From NCBI GenBank assembly GCA_024426085.1, contig CP087974.1, positions 1,984,001 through 2,048,000 of the forward strand: DNA of 64,000 nt, written 5' to 3'. This document shows positions 22,348-32,885 of this stretch, one piece after another. Each line of letters begins with the position of its first letter. Position 1 is the stretch's first letter. The position numbers and the translations under genes were made by a program. Source of the stretch: Rhizobium sp. RCAM05350. GTDB lineage: Bacteria; Pseudomonadota; Alphaproteobacteria; Rhizobiales; Rhizobiaceae. The notes beneath the pieces were generated by a model. That model did not search any database. It saw nothing but the letters and a program-made list of their open reading frames with translations, and had not been told where the DNA came from.

Positions 22348-23760
22348 GCGAGAACGAGGAACGCAACAACGTTTCGAAGATGAACAGCAGCCTGAAGGAA
22401 AACCTTCTGGACAAGATGCGCAACGCGCATCAGTCTTCGGAGCGTAACCGTATGGCACGTTCCGAACGCGACGTTCCGCCCCCGGTCAGGCGCAAGCAGA
22501 CGCGGTTCGAGGATCTGCCGGAATACAAGCAGGTCCAGACCCAGAAGATTGCCAGTGAACAGCTGGGTATCGACAATCCGTTCTACCGCGCTCACCAGAC
22601 GGCAGCCGGTGCAACGACGGTGATCGACGGCCGCAAGCTGATCAACTTCGCCTCCTATGACTATCTCGGCCTCAACAGGCATCCGCATGTTCTGGCCCAG
22701 GCGCGTGACACTATCAACACCTTCGGCATCTCTGCATCCGCGAGCCGGCTTGTGGCAGGCGAACGGCCTGCCCATGCCGAACTAGAAGAACGCATTGCCG
22801 CCTTCTACGGTGTCGAGGCCTCTGTTTGTTTTGTCAGCGGTTACCTCACCAATGTCGCAGCAATCAGCTGCCTGATGGGTCCGAAGGACCTCGTCGTCCA
22901 TGACGAGTTCATCCACAACAGTGCGCTCGCCGGCATCAAGCTCTCCGGCGCCACGCGGCGCCTGTTCAAGCACAATGATGCAAACGATCTGGAGCACGTG
23001 CTACGGACGGTTGCAGGCGACTATCGCCGTATCCTGGTGATCGTCGAAGGCGTCTATTCGATGGATGGCGATATCGCCAACCTGCCGGCCATTATGAAGC
23101 TGAAGGCCGAATATGGCTTCTGGCTGATGGTCGACGAAGCCCATTCGCTCGGCATCCTCGGCAAGCGCGGAAAAGGCACGTTCGAACATTTCGGCATTGA
23201 TCCCCGCCAGGTCGATATCTGGATGGGAACACTCTCCAAGACGACATCGAGCTGCGGCGGCTATATTGCCGGCAGCGGCGCTCTCGCGGCTGTGCTCAAG
23301 GCCACCGCTGGCGGTTTCGTCTATAGTGTCGGCCTTGCACCGGTCCTCACCGCATCGGCCATAGCCAGCCTCGACATTCTCGAAAGCGAGCCGGAACGTG
23401 TTGCCGCCTTGAGGCGCAATGGCGCGCTCTTCCTCAAGCTTGCCCAGGAAGCCGGTCTCGATACGGGCCTGAGTGCTGGTTTCTCCGTGGTTCCGGTTCT
23501 GGTCGGCGATCTGCTTCGGGCGGTACAATTATCGAACGACCTTCTTGCTGCCGGCATCAACGCTTTGCCGATCATTCATCCGGCTGTCCCGGAAGGCATG
23601 GCGCGTTTGCGGTTCTTCATCACCAGCGACCATACCGAGGGACCAGATTCGCCAGACGGTGGCGATGACGGCTGAAAAGCTCAAGGATCTCACCGAGCGG
23701 AATTTCGGTCTCGCATCGATCGATGTCCAGCAGATGATGAAGATGCTCGCCGCCCGATAA
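22344..23760 (+). CDS. rkpG: RkpG, alpha-oxoamine synthase (AONS / serine-palmitoyltransferase fold), one frameshift
   Basis: This PLP enzyme of about 471 residues would condense an acyl thioester with an amino acid and release CO2. Family residues are visible: NFASYDYLGL, SRLVAGERPAHAELE, VHDEFIHNSALAG, VDEAHSLGILG, and the PLP lysine in GTLSKTTSSCGGYIAG. About 70 extra charged residues precede the usual start. An extra G near 23641 hides the C-terminus (DQIRQTVAMTAEKL). It overlaps rkpA by 4 bp, so it probably takes the chain directly from the RkpA carrier domain, as Fum8 does for a fungal PKS. Sinorhizobium RkpG is needed for K-antigen. Biotin or 2-amino-3-ketobutyrate roles are less likely in this context. 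Confidence 0.87.
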
Positions 23761-23816
23761 CTCGCTCTCCCGGAAACAGCCAGGCCAACGTCCATGAACC
23801 GAACCGGTCCTGCGGC

Positions 23817-24618
23817 ATGACTCATGTGATCATTACCGGTGGCTCGAGCGGGATCGGCCTGGCTCTGGCACGCATCTACGCTGCGCGTGGCGCACGCATA
23901 TCGCTGCTGGCGCGTTCCCTGCCCGCGCTTGAAGCGGCGAGGATCGAACTTGCAAAAGATCGCGGCGAAACATCGATCCGTATCGAAAGTGCCGACGTTG
24001 CCGACGAAGATCAGACATTGGCGGCAATCCGCAGATGTGAAGAGGCTTTCGGCCCCTGTGACATCCTGATTACTTCTGCCGGAATTGTCGAACCCGGACG
24101 GTTCGAAACGCTGTCATCAGCTGCCTTCCATCGTCAGCTTGAAACCAACCTGTTTGGCAGCATCCATGCGGTGCGCGCTGTTTATGCAGCCATGAAAGAA
24201 CGGCGCTCCGGCAGGATCATGCTGGTATCGTCCGGCGCGGGCTTGATCGGTATCTACGGTTACACGGCCTATTGCGCCTCGAAGTTCGCCCTGCATGGTT
24301 TCGCCGACGCTCTTCGCTCGGAAGCGACGCCCCATGGCGTCAACGTTTCCGTCTGTTTCCCGCCGGACACCGAAACGCCGCAGTTTTCCCGCGAATTGGA
24401 ACATCGGCCGCTTGAAGCAACGGTGATCATGGGGCGCGTTGCCCCCTGGTCCTCCGCTACCGTTGCGCTGCAGAATCACACGCGCCATCGACAAAGGCCA
24501 ATTCGAGGTGTTTTTTGGCTGGACGCTATGGGCGCTGGGGCGCTTTGGCTCGGCAGTGAAGCCGATACTCAACTGGTGGTTCGACAGGGGCATTCAACGG
24601 ATCAAGGGCGGGCGCTGA
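23817..24618 (+). CDS. rkpH: RkpH, short-chain dehydrogenase resembling 3-ketodihydrosphingosine reductase, one frameshift
   Basis: This NAD(P)-dependent reductase of about 266 residues has the Rossmann motif TGGSSGIG, the catalytic Ser in LVSSGAGL and the YCASK active site. The segment CFPPDTETPQF closely matches the PPDTDTPGF element diagnostic of 3-ketosphinganine reductases (KDSR/Tsc10). An extra base near 24468 breaks the frame; the true end is FEVFFGWTLWALGRFGSAVKP...KGGR, a hydrophobic C-terminal segment like the membrane tail of KDSR. It follows rkpG by 56 bp. The likely job is to reduce the 3-ketone made by RkpG. Confidence 0.85.
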
Positions 24619-24722
24619 CCCTGTATGGCCTGCTTGTATCCGCCGCAAATAGGATTTAAGTGTCGCTCTGTCGCGGCGGTGCATGACGCGTCGGCGACGG
24701 ATGAAAGATCGAAGGTATCCGT

Positions 24723-26325
24723 TTGGCGTTGACGTCGCTCCACATGCACTACCATCCGGTAACGCTGACTTTTTTCTGCTACGCGCTGGCGTGTGCTGTC
24801 ATCCTGTACACGGACAAGTTTGCCTTGCCCGCACGCGAACGCCGGAGGCACCGGCCGCCGTTCAGCCGCCGGCGTGCCACCGCCGATATCCTGTCGCGGC
24901 TGCCGATCATTGCTCTCGTGTTCGCGGGCTTCTTCTCGATTTCATGGCGGCCTCTCTATGCAAGCGCCGGAGCGATGAGCTTCTTCGTCATCTTCACCGG
25001 CATATCACGAGCGAAGTACAAGTTCATTCATGAACCCCTGGTCTTTTCCGACATCGCCCTCGTCGCCGATGTTTTCAAATACAAGTCGATCTTCTACGCC
25101 AATTCGCTCAACATCGTTTTCTGGGTGGTTGCGTTCCTGTATGTATTCGGCGTTTCGGCGCTGTACATGTATTTCGAGCCAAGCGTCCTGCCTGTCAGCC
25201 ACAAGCTGCTCTGGATCATCCTGATGATCCTGGTCGCCGACCTGCCGTGGATTTTGCTATTCTACGGCCCGGTCAATCGGCCCGTGGCTGATTTCGTGCA
25301 ACACCTTGTCGGCAAGCCGAACGTCAAGGTCAGCACGATCCGTTTCTGGAACCTTCGCGTCCGTCATTTTCCATTTCATCCTCTGGCTGGGCCGCCGCCG
25401 CGAGAAGATCGTTGCCGAGCTATCGGAACGCTTCTTCGCCGCCGTCCACGACCTGATCGGCCACGACGCCGACAACAAAGCGCCGCTGGTCATTGTCTGG
25501 CAGTCGGAATCGTTCCTCGACATGCGCCATTGCGGCGTAGACAACATCAAGCTACCGACCATCGACAGGTTGCAGAAACTGGCCGTGCAATGGGGCCGCC
25601 TGGCAACGGTCTTCGAGGGCGGCTATACGCTGCGCACGGAGTTCGCGGTGTTGAGCGGGCTTGTTCCTGACGACTTGCATATCGATGCAAGCTATCCCTA
25701 TCTGCGGGCGAGCCATTACACCAATGTAGTCTGGCCAACGAAGCTGAAGAATGCGGGTTGGAGCACGCATTTCATGCACCCGTATGACCGGACGTTCTTC
25801 CTTCGCCATAAAGCCATGCCGCAGCTCGGTTTTGAGAAAATGACCATGCTCGACGAGTTCGACCATGATCCGGCCCGCGATGGCCCCTATGTCTCGGACG
25901 CCGCATTGACCCGCAAAGTCATTGACGACGTGGAAAGTCAGACGGACGACAAGGGCAGCTTTCTCTTTGTTGCATCGATGGCCAACCACGGACCGTGGGA
26001 GCCAAACCGCGTCGATGGAATGGCCGATCCTGTCGAGATGTATCTCGAGATACTGCAGCAATCCGACAAGGCACTAGGCGAACTTGTGGACCATCTCAAC
26101 AGGCTTGACCGCCCTGTCTGGCTGGTTTTCTACGGTGACCACGCGCCGTTGCTGAAATCCTTTGCCGACCCTTTCCCTGATCCCCGCACCGACTATTTCA
26201 TCGTGCCCTTGGCAGCCGCACGCACACCCCAGAAGACTCCGTCGGTTCCGCGTAACGAGGAACCGTGGAAGCTGCTGGAAGCAATGCTGAAGCACGCCAA
26301 TCTGCACAAGGATGATCTGCGATAG
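24723..26325 (+). CDS. rkpI: RkpI, membrane-bound LTA-synthase/sulfatase-fold transferase, one frameshift
   Basis: This protein of about 533 residues has roughly five N-terminal membrane spans followed by an extracytoplasmic alkaline-phosphatase-fold domain. Visible family elements are WQSESFLDMR (nucleophile region), RTEFAVLSGL, HPYDRTFFLRHKAMPQLGF and the metal site YGDHAPLL. Such enzymes move phosphoglycerol or phosphoethanolamine groups onto glycans or lipids. An extra base near 25345 joins STI to GTFASVIFHFILWLG. The start is probably TTG 24723 with GAAGG 7 bases upstream; ATG 24744 is the alternative. It is part of the rkpAGHIJ operon. Confidence 0.8.
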
Positions 26326-26356
26326 TGCCGGCGCTGTTCTCGAAGGGCCTGTGACG

Positions 26357-27655
26357 ATGGCATTACAAAATGTGCCTGAGCGGCGCGTCTTCCTTTTCCT
26401 GCAGGGACCATCCTCGCCGATCTTTGCCAAGATCGCCGATCGGCTCGGGGCCAAAGGTCATTGCTGCCTACGGATCAACCTCAATCCGGGCGATCGGATC
26501 TTCTGGCGGCGCAAGGGCGGCTACAATTACCGCGGCCGAGGTGGAAACGATTGGCGCAGCCACGTCGCATCTTTCATGGATCGGCATGCGGTCACCGATC
26601 TCGTGCTATTGGGCGAGGAGCGTCCTTACCATCTTATTGCAATCGAAGTGGCCAAGGAGCGCAGTATAGCGGTGTCGGTTGTCGAGATGGGCTATCTGCG
26701 GCCAGACTGGTTGACGCTTGAACGCAATGGAATGTCGTCCAACTCACACTTTCCCAACGATCCGCAGCAGATCGTCGATGCGGCCCGTACCCTTCCGGAA
26801 CCGGACTGGAAGAGACGTTATACGCAGAGCTTTGCCGTGGAAGCGGCCTATGACCTTCTCTACAATCTGCCGAACGTTTTCCTGTGGTTTCTCTTTCCGT
26901 ACTATCACCGCCACGCCCTGTTTCATCCATTAGCGGAGTATGCCGGCTGGATAATGCGGCTGGCGGGTAGCAAGAAAAGAACAATGGCCGGACGGCAGCT
27001 CGTCAAGCACCTGCTCGCTGGCGATGCTTCATTTTTCGTTTTTCCGTTGCAACTGCAAACCGATTTTCAGCTGCGATCACATTCGCCCTACGACGATCAA
27101 CGCGAGGCGATCACCGAGGTCATCACCTCTTTCGCCGCTCATGCGCCGCACACGGCCCTTCTGGTGGTCAAAATACATCCTCTCGACAACGGGCTCATCG
27201 ATTGGCAAGCCCATGTCGAGGCCCTCGCAACCAGGCTCGGCATTAGAGGGCGCTTGCAGTTCCTTGACGGCGGCGACCTGAATGCACTGCTGGGTAAAGC
27301 CGCTGGTGTCGTCACGATCAACTCCACTGTCGGGCTTCATGCCCTGCAATTGGGCAAACCTGTGAAGGTTCTGGGGACGGCCGTCTTCGACATCCCTGAC
27401 CTCAGCGATCAGACAGCGCTTGATCAGTTCTGGGCGGCCCCAGCGCACCCGCAGGAACAGATCCGTACCGCCTTTTTCCGTCTGCTCGCGGCGGCAATTC
27501 AGGTGAGGGGAAATTTCTACTCGGCGGCCGGCACGGATGCCGGCGCGGGAGGCGATTGCGGAAAGACTACACAACCGATCTGTCAACCAACCCGGCGCCT
27601 TCATCGCCCCCCTCCGCGGAAGAAGCCGTCAAAAATCAGTCTTCGTCCTCGTTGA
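26357..27655 (+). CDS. rkpJ: RkpJ, KpsS-type capsule polysaccharide modification protein
   Basis: This capsule biosynthesis family protein of about 432 residues is related to KpsS, a Kdo transferase that starts the lipid-linked beta-Kdo linker. It begins with RRVFLFLQGPSSPIFAKIADRL and includes GYLRPDWLTLERNGMS, VFPLQLQTDFQLRSHSPY, KIHPLDNGLIDW and NSTVGLHALQLGKPVKVLG, the family's nucleotide-sugar-site region. One extra base near 27545 and one missing C in a C-run near 27610 alter the last 40 residues; the stop at 27655 is my best reconstruction. Its end overlaps the convergent acyltransferase gene by 20 bp. Confidence 0.8.
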   Translation: MALQNVPERRVFLFLQGPSSPIFAKIADRLGAKGHCCLRINLNPGDRIFWRRKGGYNYRGRGGNDWRSHVASFMDRHAVTDLVLLGEERPYHLIAIEVAKERSIAVSVVEMGYLRPDWLTLERNGMSSNSHFPNDPQQIVDAARTLPEPDWKRRYTQSFAVEAAYDLLYNLPNVFLWFLFPYYHRHALFHPLAEYAGWIMRLAGSKKRTMAGRQLVKHLLAGDASFFVFPLQLQTDFQLRSHSPYDDQREAITEVITSFAAHAPHTALLVVKIHPLDNGLIDWQAHVEALATRLGIRGRLQFLDGGDLNALLGKAAGVVTINSTVGLHALQLGKPVKVLGTAVFDIPDLSDQTALDQFWAAPAHPQEQIRTAFFRLLAAAIQVRGNFYSAAGTDAGAGGDCGKTTQPICQPTRRLHRPPPRKKPSKISLRPR

Positions 27656-28352
27656 CCGGGTCGGCCACGCGCCATGCGTCCATTTCCTCCTGCGTCAAAC
27701 GCTGTTTCCGTCCCCGGCTCCATGTGACATCACGCTTGACGATGGTTGCGGGCGTGCCTGCCAATACGACACTGCTTTCGCTGAAAGCCTTGTTGACAAA
27801 GGATTTGGCGCCGACGACGCAATCCTCCGGAATCACGGTTCCCTTATTCAGAATGGATCTGAGACCAACCCAGACGTGATCGCCGACTACGACAGATGCA
27901 GCACGGTTGAGCCGTCGTCCATCTCTCCGCCGGATCAGCGAGTGGGCATCACTGGTGCGCACCTCGATACCTCGGGAGAACATGCATCCGCGTCCGATGG
28001 TGATGTCACAGCGCTCAAGGCAGAGAACATAAACCGACTCAAACGTGGTTCCCTCGCCCACGGTGACTGTCTGATTGGACCCCTTGACGATAAACTCGCC
28101 TGCCAGGCGGCAATTGTCGCCGATCAGGATCCGGTTTCCCTGACCCCGGACGGTGATATGTCCCGTGAAAGAGGAAGTCGTGGGTAATTCAATCCGGTTC
28201 TGACTGCCATAGAGGCGCACTGTCGCGATCAATCGACCTTTTGCATCGACGGCGTTGTCATGCCCCCAATCGAGCTTGATAGCGAACGGCTTGAAGAAAC
28301 GAACTTGCGGTAACGACTTGATATACCGGCATGCCTTCACAAAAAAATTCAT
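27636..28352 (-). CDS. Left-handed beta-helix (hexapeptide-repeat) acyltransferase
   Basis: This intact 238-residue protein has repeated hexapeptide strands (GNRILIGDNCRLAGEFIVKG, TVTVGEGTTFESVYV, ITIGRGCMFSRGIEVRTSD) and the WcaF/NodL-type C-terminus (VVVGDHVWVGLRSILNKGTVIPEDCVVGAKSFVN, VLAGTPATIVK). These enzymes acetylate sugars using acetyl-CoA. The catalytic His is probably in TSDAHSL. It is cytoplasmic, faces rkpJ tail to tail, and sits between the two capsule operons, so O- or N-acetylation of a K-antigen sugar is the likely role. Confidence 0.8.
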   Translation of the reverse strand: MNFFVKACRYIKSLPQVRFFKPFAIKLDWGHDNAVDAKGRLIATVRLYGSQNRIELPTTSSFTGHITVRGQGNRILIGDNCRLAGEFIVKGSNQTVTVGEGTTFESVYVLCLERCDITIGRGCMFSRGIEVRTSDAHSLIRRRDGRRLNRAASVVVGDHVWVGLRSILNKGTVIPEDCVVGAKSFVNKAFSESSVVLAGTPATIVKRDVTWSRGRKQRLTQEEMDAWRVADPVNEDED

Positions 28353-28446
28353 TATTGAATACCGTGCGGGCCTCGTCCGTACCCGCGTTCATGCGCTATG
28401 GAAGGACACCTGATTACTCTGCGGTTCGCGGTATCCCCTAGAATTT

Positions 28447-28477
28447 CGGGTGGAGCAAGTTTGCCTTGCTCCACCCG
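28447..28477. terminator. Strong hairpin after rkpR
   Basis: A perfect 13-bp stem (CGGGTGGAGCAAG / CTTGCTCCACCCG) has a 5-base loop. It lies 28 bp past the rkpR stop and ahead of the acyltransferase gene. The T-run is poor (AAATT follows on the minus strand). Confidence 0.65.
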
Positions 28478-28504
28478 GTATCATTCTCGATTGTCCGTTC
28501 GAAC

Positions 28505-29847
28505 TCAAGTCCGATCGCGAATGTTGTAGTAGCCCATCACGAAGACACCCCAAGCAAACAGCAAACCGAGCGCCACCAGGAACGAATTGAGGAAGCGTGT
28601 CGGATACTGAGCCAGTTGCGAAAGGGTCGGCTCGTTGAAGACAGCAAGGTAGCGCTGCTTGTTGTTTGCTTCAATACGCGCCTTTTCCAAGCTGGCCAAG
28701 GATGCAGTGTAGGCGCGCTCCTGCAAATTCTCGCTCCGTTTCCAGAATTTCGTATTGCTGGATCAGGCCAGCAACGTCGCCGTTGGCTCCGGAGTTGGAC
28801 TGGCCATCGGCACTACCGCTTCCGAGCCGCTGACGTTCAGACGCAAGCTGCTCCTCGACGCTGGCAATACGCGCCTTCAGCACACGCATGCGTGGTGTGT
28901 CGTCGCTCATTTGCGTTTTTGCCGTTGCGAGATCAGCATTCATCTGCACCAATTGCGCCTCCAACCCGCCAATCAGCTGAGCTGCAAGTTTAGCACCTTC
29001 CACCGGATCCACCTCCTGTGAGGCATCGCTGATACTGGCGTACACCCACTCGCGCCTTTGCGAGGCGGTTCTCTGCGAGATGCATTTCATCCTGCGCGGA
29101 CTGAAGGACACCGTCACGGGCCGATGAAGACAGATTGTTGATCAGCGCTTCACTCTGCTGAATGACAAATTTGGCAATTTCCTGCGATTGCTGCGGGTCG
29201 AATGCCTTAACCTGCAACTGCATGATTCCCGAGGCGTGATCGAAATTGATGTCGATCATGTTACGCCAATACTCAAGCTTGTTTTCGACCGGCAGGCCCA
29301 CCGCCATTCCGTAGAAATAATCCAGGCCCCGTGCCGCGTAGATTTTTTCGAGATCAAACTTCTTCTCGACCTCCGCCAGCATTCTCTCGCTGCGGACGAA
29401 ATCCATCAGGATATAACTATCGGAGAGCGTATTGCCCGTCGATGCCTGCGAAAACATGCCAAGAATATCAGGCGTGGAGGCTGCGTCGATGCTTCGCACC
29501 GAAAAGGATGCCGAGCTATGATACTGATCGGAGGCGATGAAGACCATATAGATCGATGCCAGTGTGGCGGGTACCGCCACGAAAGCCACAAAACTGCCGA
29601 TAATCACAGCATGACGCAGCCGGATCGAGCTCAGCCAACCGCGCTTTTTAACTTGCTGCGTGATGATCTTGTGGAGCTTGTTGGTGGGCTTCGCTTTTAA
29701 CTTCGGCGCGAGCATGCGGTCGTCGTTGCCAAGTAGGCCTTCAAGCAGATGCACGCTTTTCGATTTGACGACGTCCGTGTTCTTCAGCCGATCCACAGCG
29801 CCATCTTTTTGCGCAGCACCTGAAGCCGCATTCCCGATGATCGCCAT
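28505..29847 (-). CDS. rkpR: RkpR, KpsE-like capsule export inner-membrane/periplasmic protein, two frameshifts
   Basis: This polysaccharide co-polymerase/export adaptor of about 446 residues has a cytoplasmic N-terminus, a membrane span at about 80-105 and a Wzz-like region (DQYHSSASFSVRS). Next comes a long periplasmic coiled coil rich in Ala, Glu and Arg (AQLIGGLEAQLVQMNADLATAKTQ, VLKARIASVEEQLASER), and a C-terminal span (FLNSFLVALGLLFAWGVFV). It couples the ABC exporter to the outer-membrane channel. Extra bases near 29050 and 28705 break the frame. Its ATG directly follows the rkpS stop. Confidence 0.85.
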
Positions 29848-30507
29848 CTATCGTTCCTTCATATTGCCGTCGTGGGCGCGGATCGCGTCCTCAACATCAT
29901 CATAATAGGTTAATTTGCCGTTTTCCATAACCACCCCGCAATCACAATAATCGCGAATGGTTGCTGTGCTGTGAGACACCATGATCACATCGGAATCCTG
30001 AAGTCTGCTCTCGAACACGACTTGGCACTTTTTCTTGAAGTTCGCGTCTCCGACGGCGGTAATTTCGTCCACGAGATAATAGTCAAAATTGACGCCCATG
30101 CTCAATCCAAAAGCAAGCCGGGCCTTCATCCCGGAGGAATAGGTACCAACCGGCGCCTTGAAGAACGGTCCTAGATCGGCAAAATCTTCGACATATGCGA
30201 TCAATTCACGCGTATCGACACCATAGATGCGCGCCACAAAACGAACATTCTGCTCGCCTGTCATAGTCCCTTGAAAGCTTCCCTGAAACCCCAGCGGCCA
30301 CGAAATCTTCCCCTCGCGGATGATCCTGCCGCTATCCAGCCTGATCGTACCGGCAATCAGGCGAAGCAGCGTGGATTTTCCTGCACCATTTCGACCAAGC
30401 AGGCCGATACTCTTTCCCCGCTGTAGAACAAGGGATGCGCCATTAATGATCGGTTTTTTGATGCCTTTGGTGCGCGCGAACTTGGTCGCCTGCTCAAGTC
30501 TGATCAT
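29848..30507 (-). CDS. rkpS: RkpS, capsule exporter ATPase (KpsT family)
   Basis: This intact 219-residue nucleotide-binding protein of the ABC-2 capsule exporter has Walker A LLGRNGAGKS, a capsule-type signature YSSGMKAR, Walker B YYLVDEITAVGD, and H-loop MVSHS. The Walker B environment and short length match KpsT/BexA. The start codon overlaps the rkpT stop by one base. It powers export of the lipid-linked K-antigen across the inner membrane with RkpT. Confidence 0.92.
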   Translation of the reverse strand: MIRLEQATKFARTKGIKKPIINGASLVLQRGKSIGLLGRNGAGKSTLLRLIAGTIRLDSGRIIREGKISWPLGFQGSFQGTMTGEQNVRFVARIYGVDTRELIAYVEDFADLGPFFKAPVGTYSSGMKARLAFGLSMGVNFDYYLVDEITAVGDANFKKKCQVVFESRLQDSDVIMVSHSTATIRDYCDCGVVMENGKLTYYDDVEDAIRAHDGNMKER

Positions 30508-31275
30508 TATTCATTTCTCAACAATGCGGAGGAGGACGTAAACAACATCATCCCAACAAACAATGTCAAAAATGCGAAAGTATAGACATAAGGCATATCA
30601 AGACCTGCCGCTCTGTACTCGCTATAGAAGCCGACCCGAAACTGCATGACCACATGAACGAGCGGATTGAAAAGCACAATCTCCCGGTAAGGGTGCGGGA
30701 TAGCATCAGGGAGGAAGAAAACGCCGGAAATCATGAAAAGAGGCCGGTTGACGATACTGAATATCTGTTCGTACAGCGGGTATTTCACGAACATGACATT
30801 GTTTACCAACGCCATCCCCAACCCCAGAACACTTGCCAAAAAGGCCGCTTCAATGATTGCGGGCCAAGTCAATTCTGGCGGCATCCGCATCCACACGATG
30901 ATAGCCCCCAGAACAACAGCACCCACTGTCGCTGTCGTTCCCAGCTGCAGGAAATAGCGGGCAACAATTGTATCAATTGGCGCAACGCTCGGATAGCTGA
31001 GCAACGACCTATTGGCCTTGACCGCACCGTTCAAATAGGTCGCCATCGCCTGGTAGAATTGGAACCCGATATAGCCTGTTGCAAAAAACAGCGGAAAACT
31101 CACACCGAGAGCAGGCGCACGTGCGATTGCCTGGAATATGATCGTCAGCATGAACACATGCGCTGCCGGATCAAGCAATGCCCAGACATAACCTCCCGGC
31201 TTGCTGCCGAATCGCTTCCATTTCACGAATGAGCAACGCGGCCACGACCCGTATATGTGTTACGAGATGTTTCAA
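30507..31275 (-). CDS. rkpT: RkpT, capsule exporter permease (KpsM family), one frameshift
   Basis: This ABC-2 membrane subunit of about 255 residues has six spans. Visible are SKPGGYVWALLDPAAHVFML, LFFATGYIGFQFYQAM, LNGAVKANRSLLSYPSVAPIDTI and FNPLVHVVMQFRVGFYSEY, all KpsM/BexB landmarks. The N-terminal part RVVAALLIREMEA lies in another frame because of an extra base near 31215. The only start codon after the upstream in-frame stop is TTG at 31275. Partner of RkpS. Confidence 0.88.
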
Positions 31276-31444
31276 ATTCTGGCTGCTTTCCTAACCGCAG
31301 AACGCACGGATGCCACTCACGACGCCCCGCGTCTCGGCACGCCCTATGGCTTGCATATCTAGCTCTTACTCTCTTGAAAGCAATTTTCAAGTTGCCGAAC
31401 GATCAAGTCCGTCCAGTGCCGGTTTAAGACCGTCGATGATACAA

Positions 31445-32807
31445 CTATCCAAATGGATAGACGATGCGTCCAATAAACCTAAACACTGGGTTGGACAATT
31501 CCCGGAAGAACAGGATCGGATCCTGCCGGAATGTCTTCGCATCATGGCTGTTGCCCACTTTGGAGATGATCGATGCCAAAGGCGGCGTTATCAAATGTCT
31601 CCAGCCAAGAATGCCGTAGGGGCCCCAAGCGCGCCACTGCGGGCCAGACGGTTGCCATGCCACCTCTGACTCCCTTGCCGCTGCGAAGTGCCGCGATATT
31701 CCATCAACCGTTTCCTCGAACGAGATGCTCTTCCCGCTCTCCGGTTCGAAATACCGCGGATACAAAGATATGCGCCCGCAAACAACGCTTCGATGGTGAG
31801 GGCTCTTCCATGACGTTCGTTTGGCTGGCGATCGTCCGTCAGCCCCCAGCCTGCATAGAAAGGGCATCCATAGGTGGTCACCTTCAGACCTCGAAGCAAT
31901 GCCTCGAATCCAGCAAGCGATGTGATTGTATAGACGTGATCGATCGTCTCAAACGCTTGGCTCATGGAGAGCGGTTGCGTGATTATCTGGCAGAGATGCT
32001 GAACATCCTGAGGATCAGACTGAGCAAGACGGACGCGGTTGAGAATATCCGGATGCGGCTTGTAGATGATATGTGCACCAGGGTTTTCCTTGGCAGCCAA
32101 CCGTACCAGATCGTTGTTTGTCACGGATGAGAGGCAACCGAATTGAATGGAGGCATCGTCCTCCACCTGGCCGATGACCAGCACACGCTTGCCGGACTTG
32201 GGGCCATAGAGACGATCGATATCGGTCCTGGTGTCGCTATTGTATTTGCTGACGCCAGTTTCGAGCAGGAATCGAATACCTGCCGATGCGCGCCAAAAGC
32301 TCAGGGGCACCATCGAAATCATAACTGCCCAACAACCGCTCCAGGTCGGATGGTTCACGGCAATCGAAATAAGCCGTGCCTTGGTCGAGTGCGAGGGAAA
32401 GCGGTGGGGTACGGCTGGCACTTGCCACGACCGAACGGATAAAACCATCCTCTATGTAGAAGACCGGAATACGATGCTGCGACGCAAAGGCTTTCAGATT
32501 TTTGGGCGCCCGCAAGCTCCAAACGAAAATCTGAGGGCTATTTTCGGTGAGAATACGCTTCTGCCCAATCTTTGAAGTCTGCATCCCGCACATACATCGG
32601 AACGAAAACAAACTCTCGGTTAGGAAAATACCGCCTGAATATCTCCTGCTTCCAGCCGTGGATATGAAAGGCGTAAGTCCTGATCATCTCGGCCGGCGCC
32701 GAAGCAACAGTCCTCGTCTCGCCAGACGAAGGCTCTGGATGCGAAATGAAGAGTTGGTTCTGCTCAGACAAGGGCATCTGCTCGCAAGACCATTTTCCTA
32801 ACTCCAT
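31445..32807 (-). CDS. rkpZ: KpsC-type capsule Kdo transferase, single-domain form (RkpZ/LpsZ-like), three frameshifts
   Basis: This protein of about 453 residues carries the KpsC hallmarks VFYIEDGFIRSV and SLAGFEALLRGLKVTTYGCPFYAGWGLTDD, with KPHPDILNR between them. KpsC adds beta-linked Kdo residues to the lipid acceptor in group 2 capsules. E. coli KpsC has two copies of this region; this locus has only one, as in rhizobial LpsZ/RkpZ. Indels near 32575, 32290 and 31780 divide it; the last piece resumes at RISLYPRYFEPESG. The start is uncertain (32807 or 32777). It lies between kpsF and rkpT in the minus capsule operon. Confidence 0.82.
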
Positions 32808-32885
32808 CTCTCATAGGAACGGCGCAACACGAATTGGCAAGCTACGACCACCGCGACGCTTCTGCACCAAGCCAGTGTCTTCAGT

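Noticed and set aside
24683..25033. Alternative open frame at the rkpI start
   Set aside because: No membrane segments or family match; the overlapping frame shows the conserved RkpI spans.
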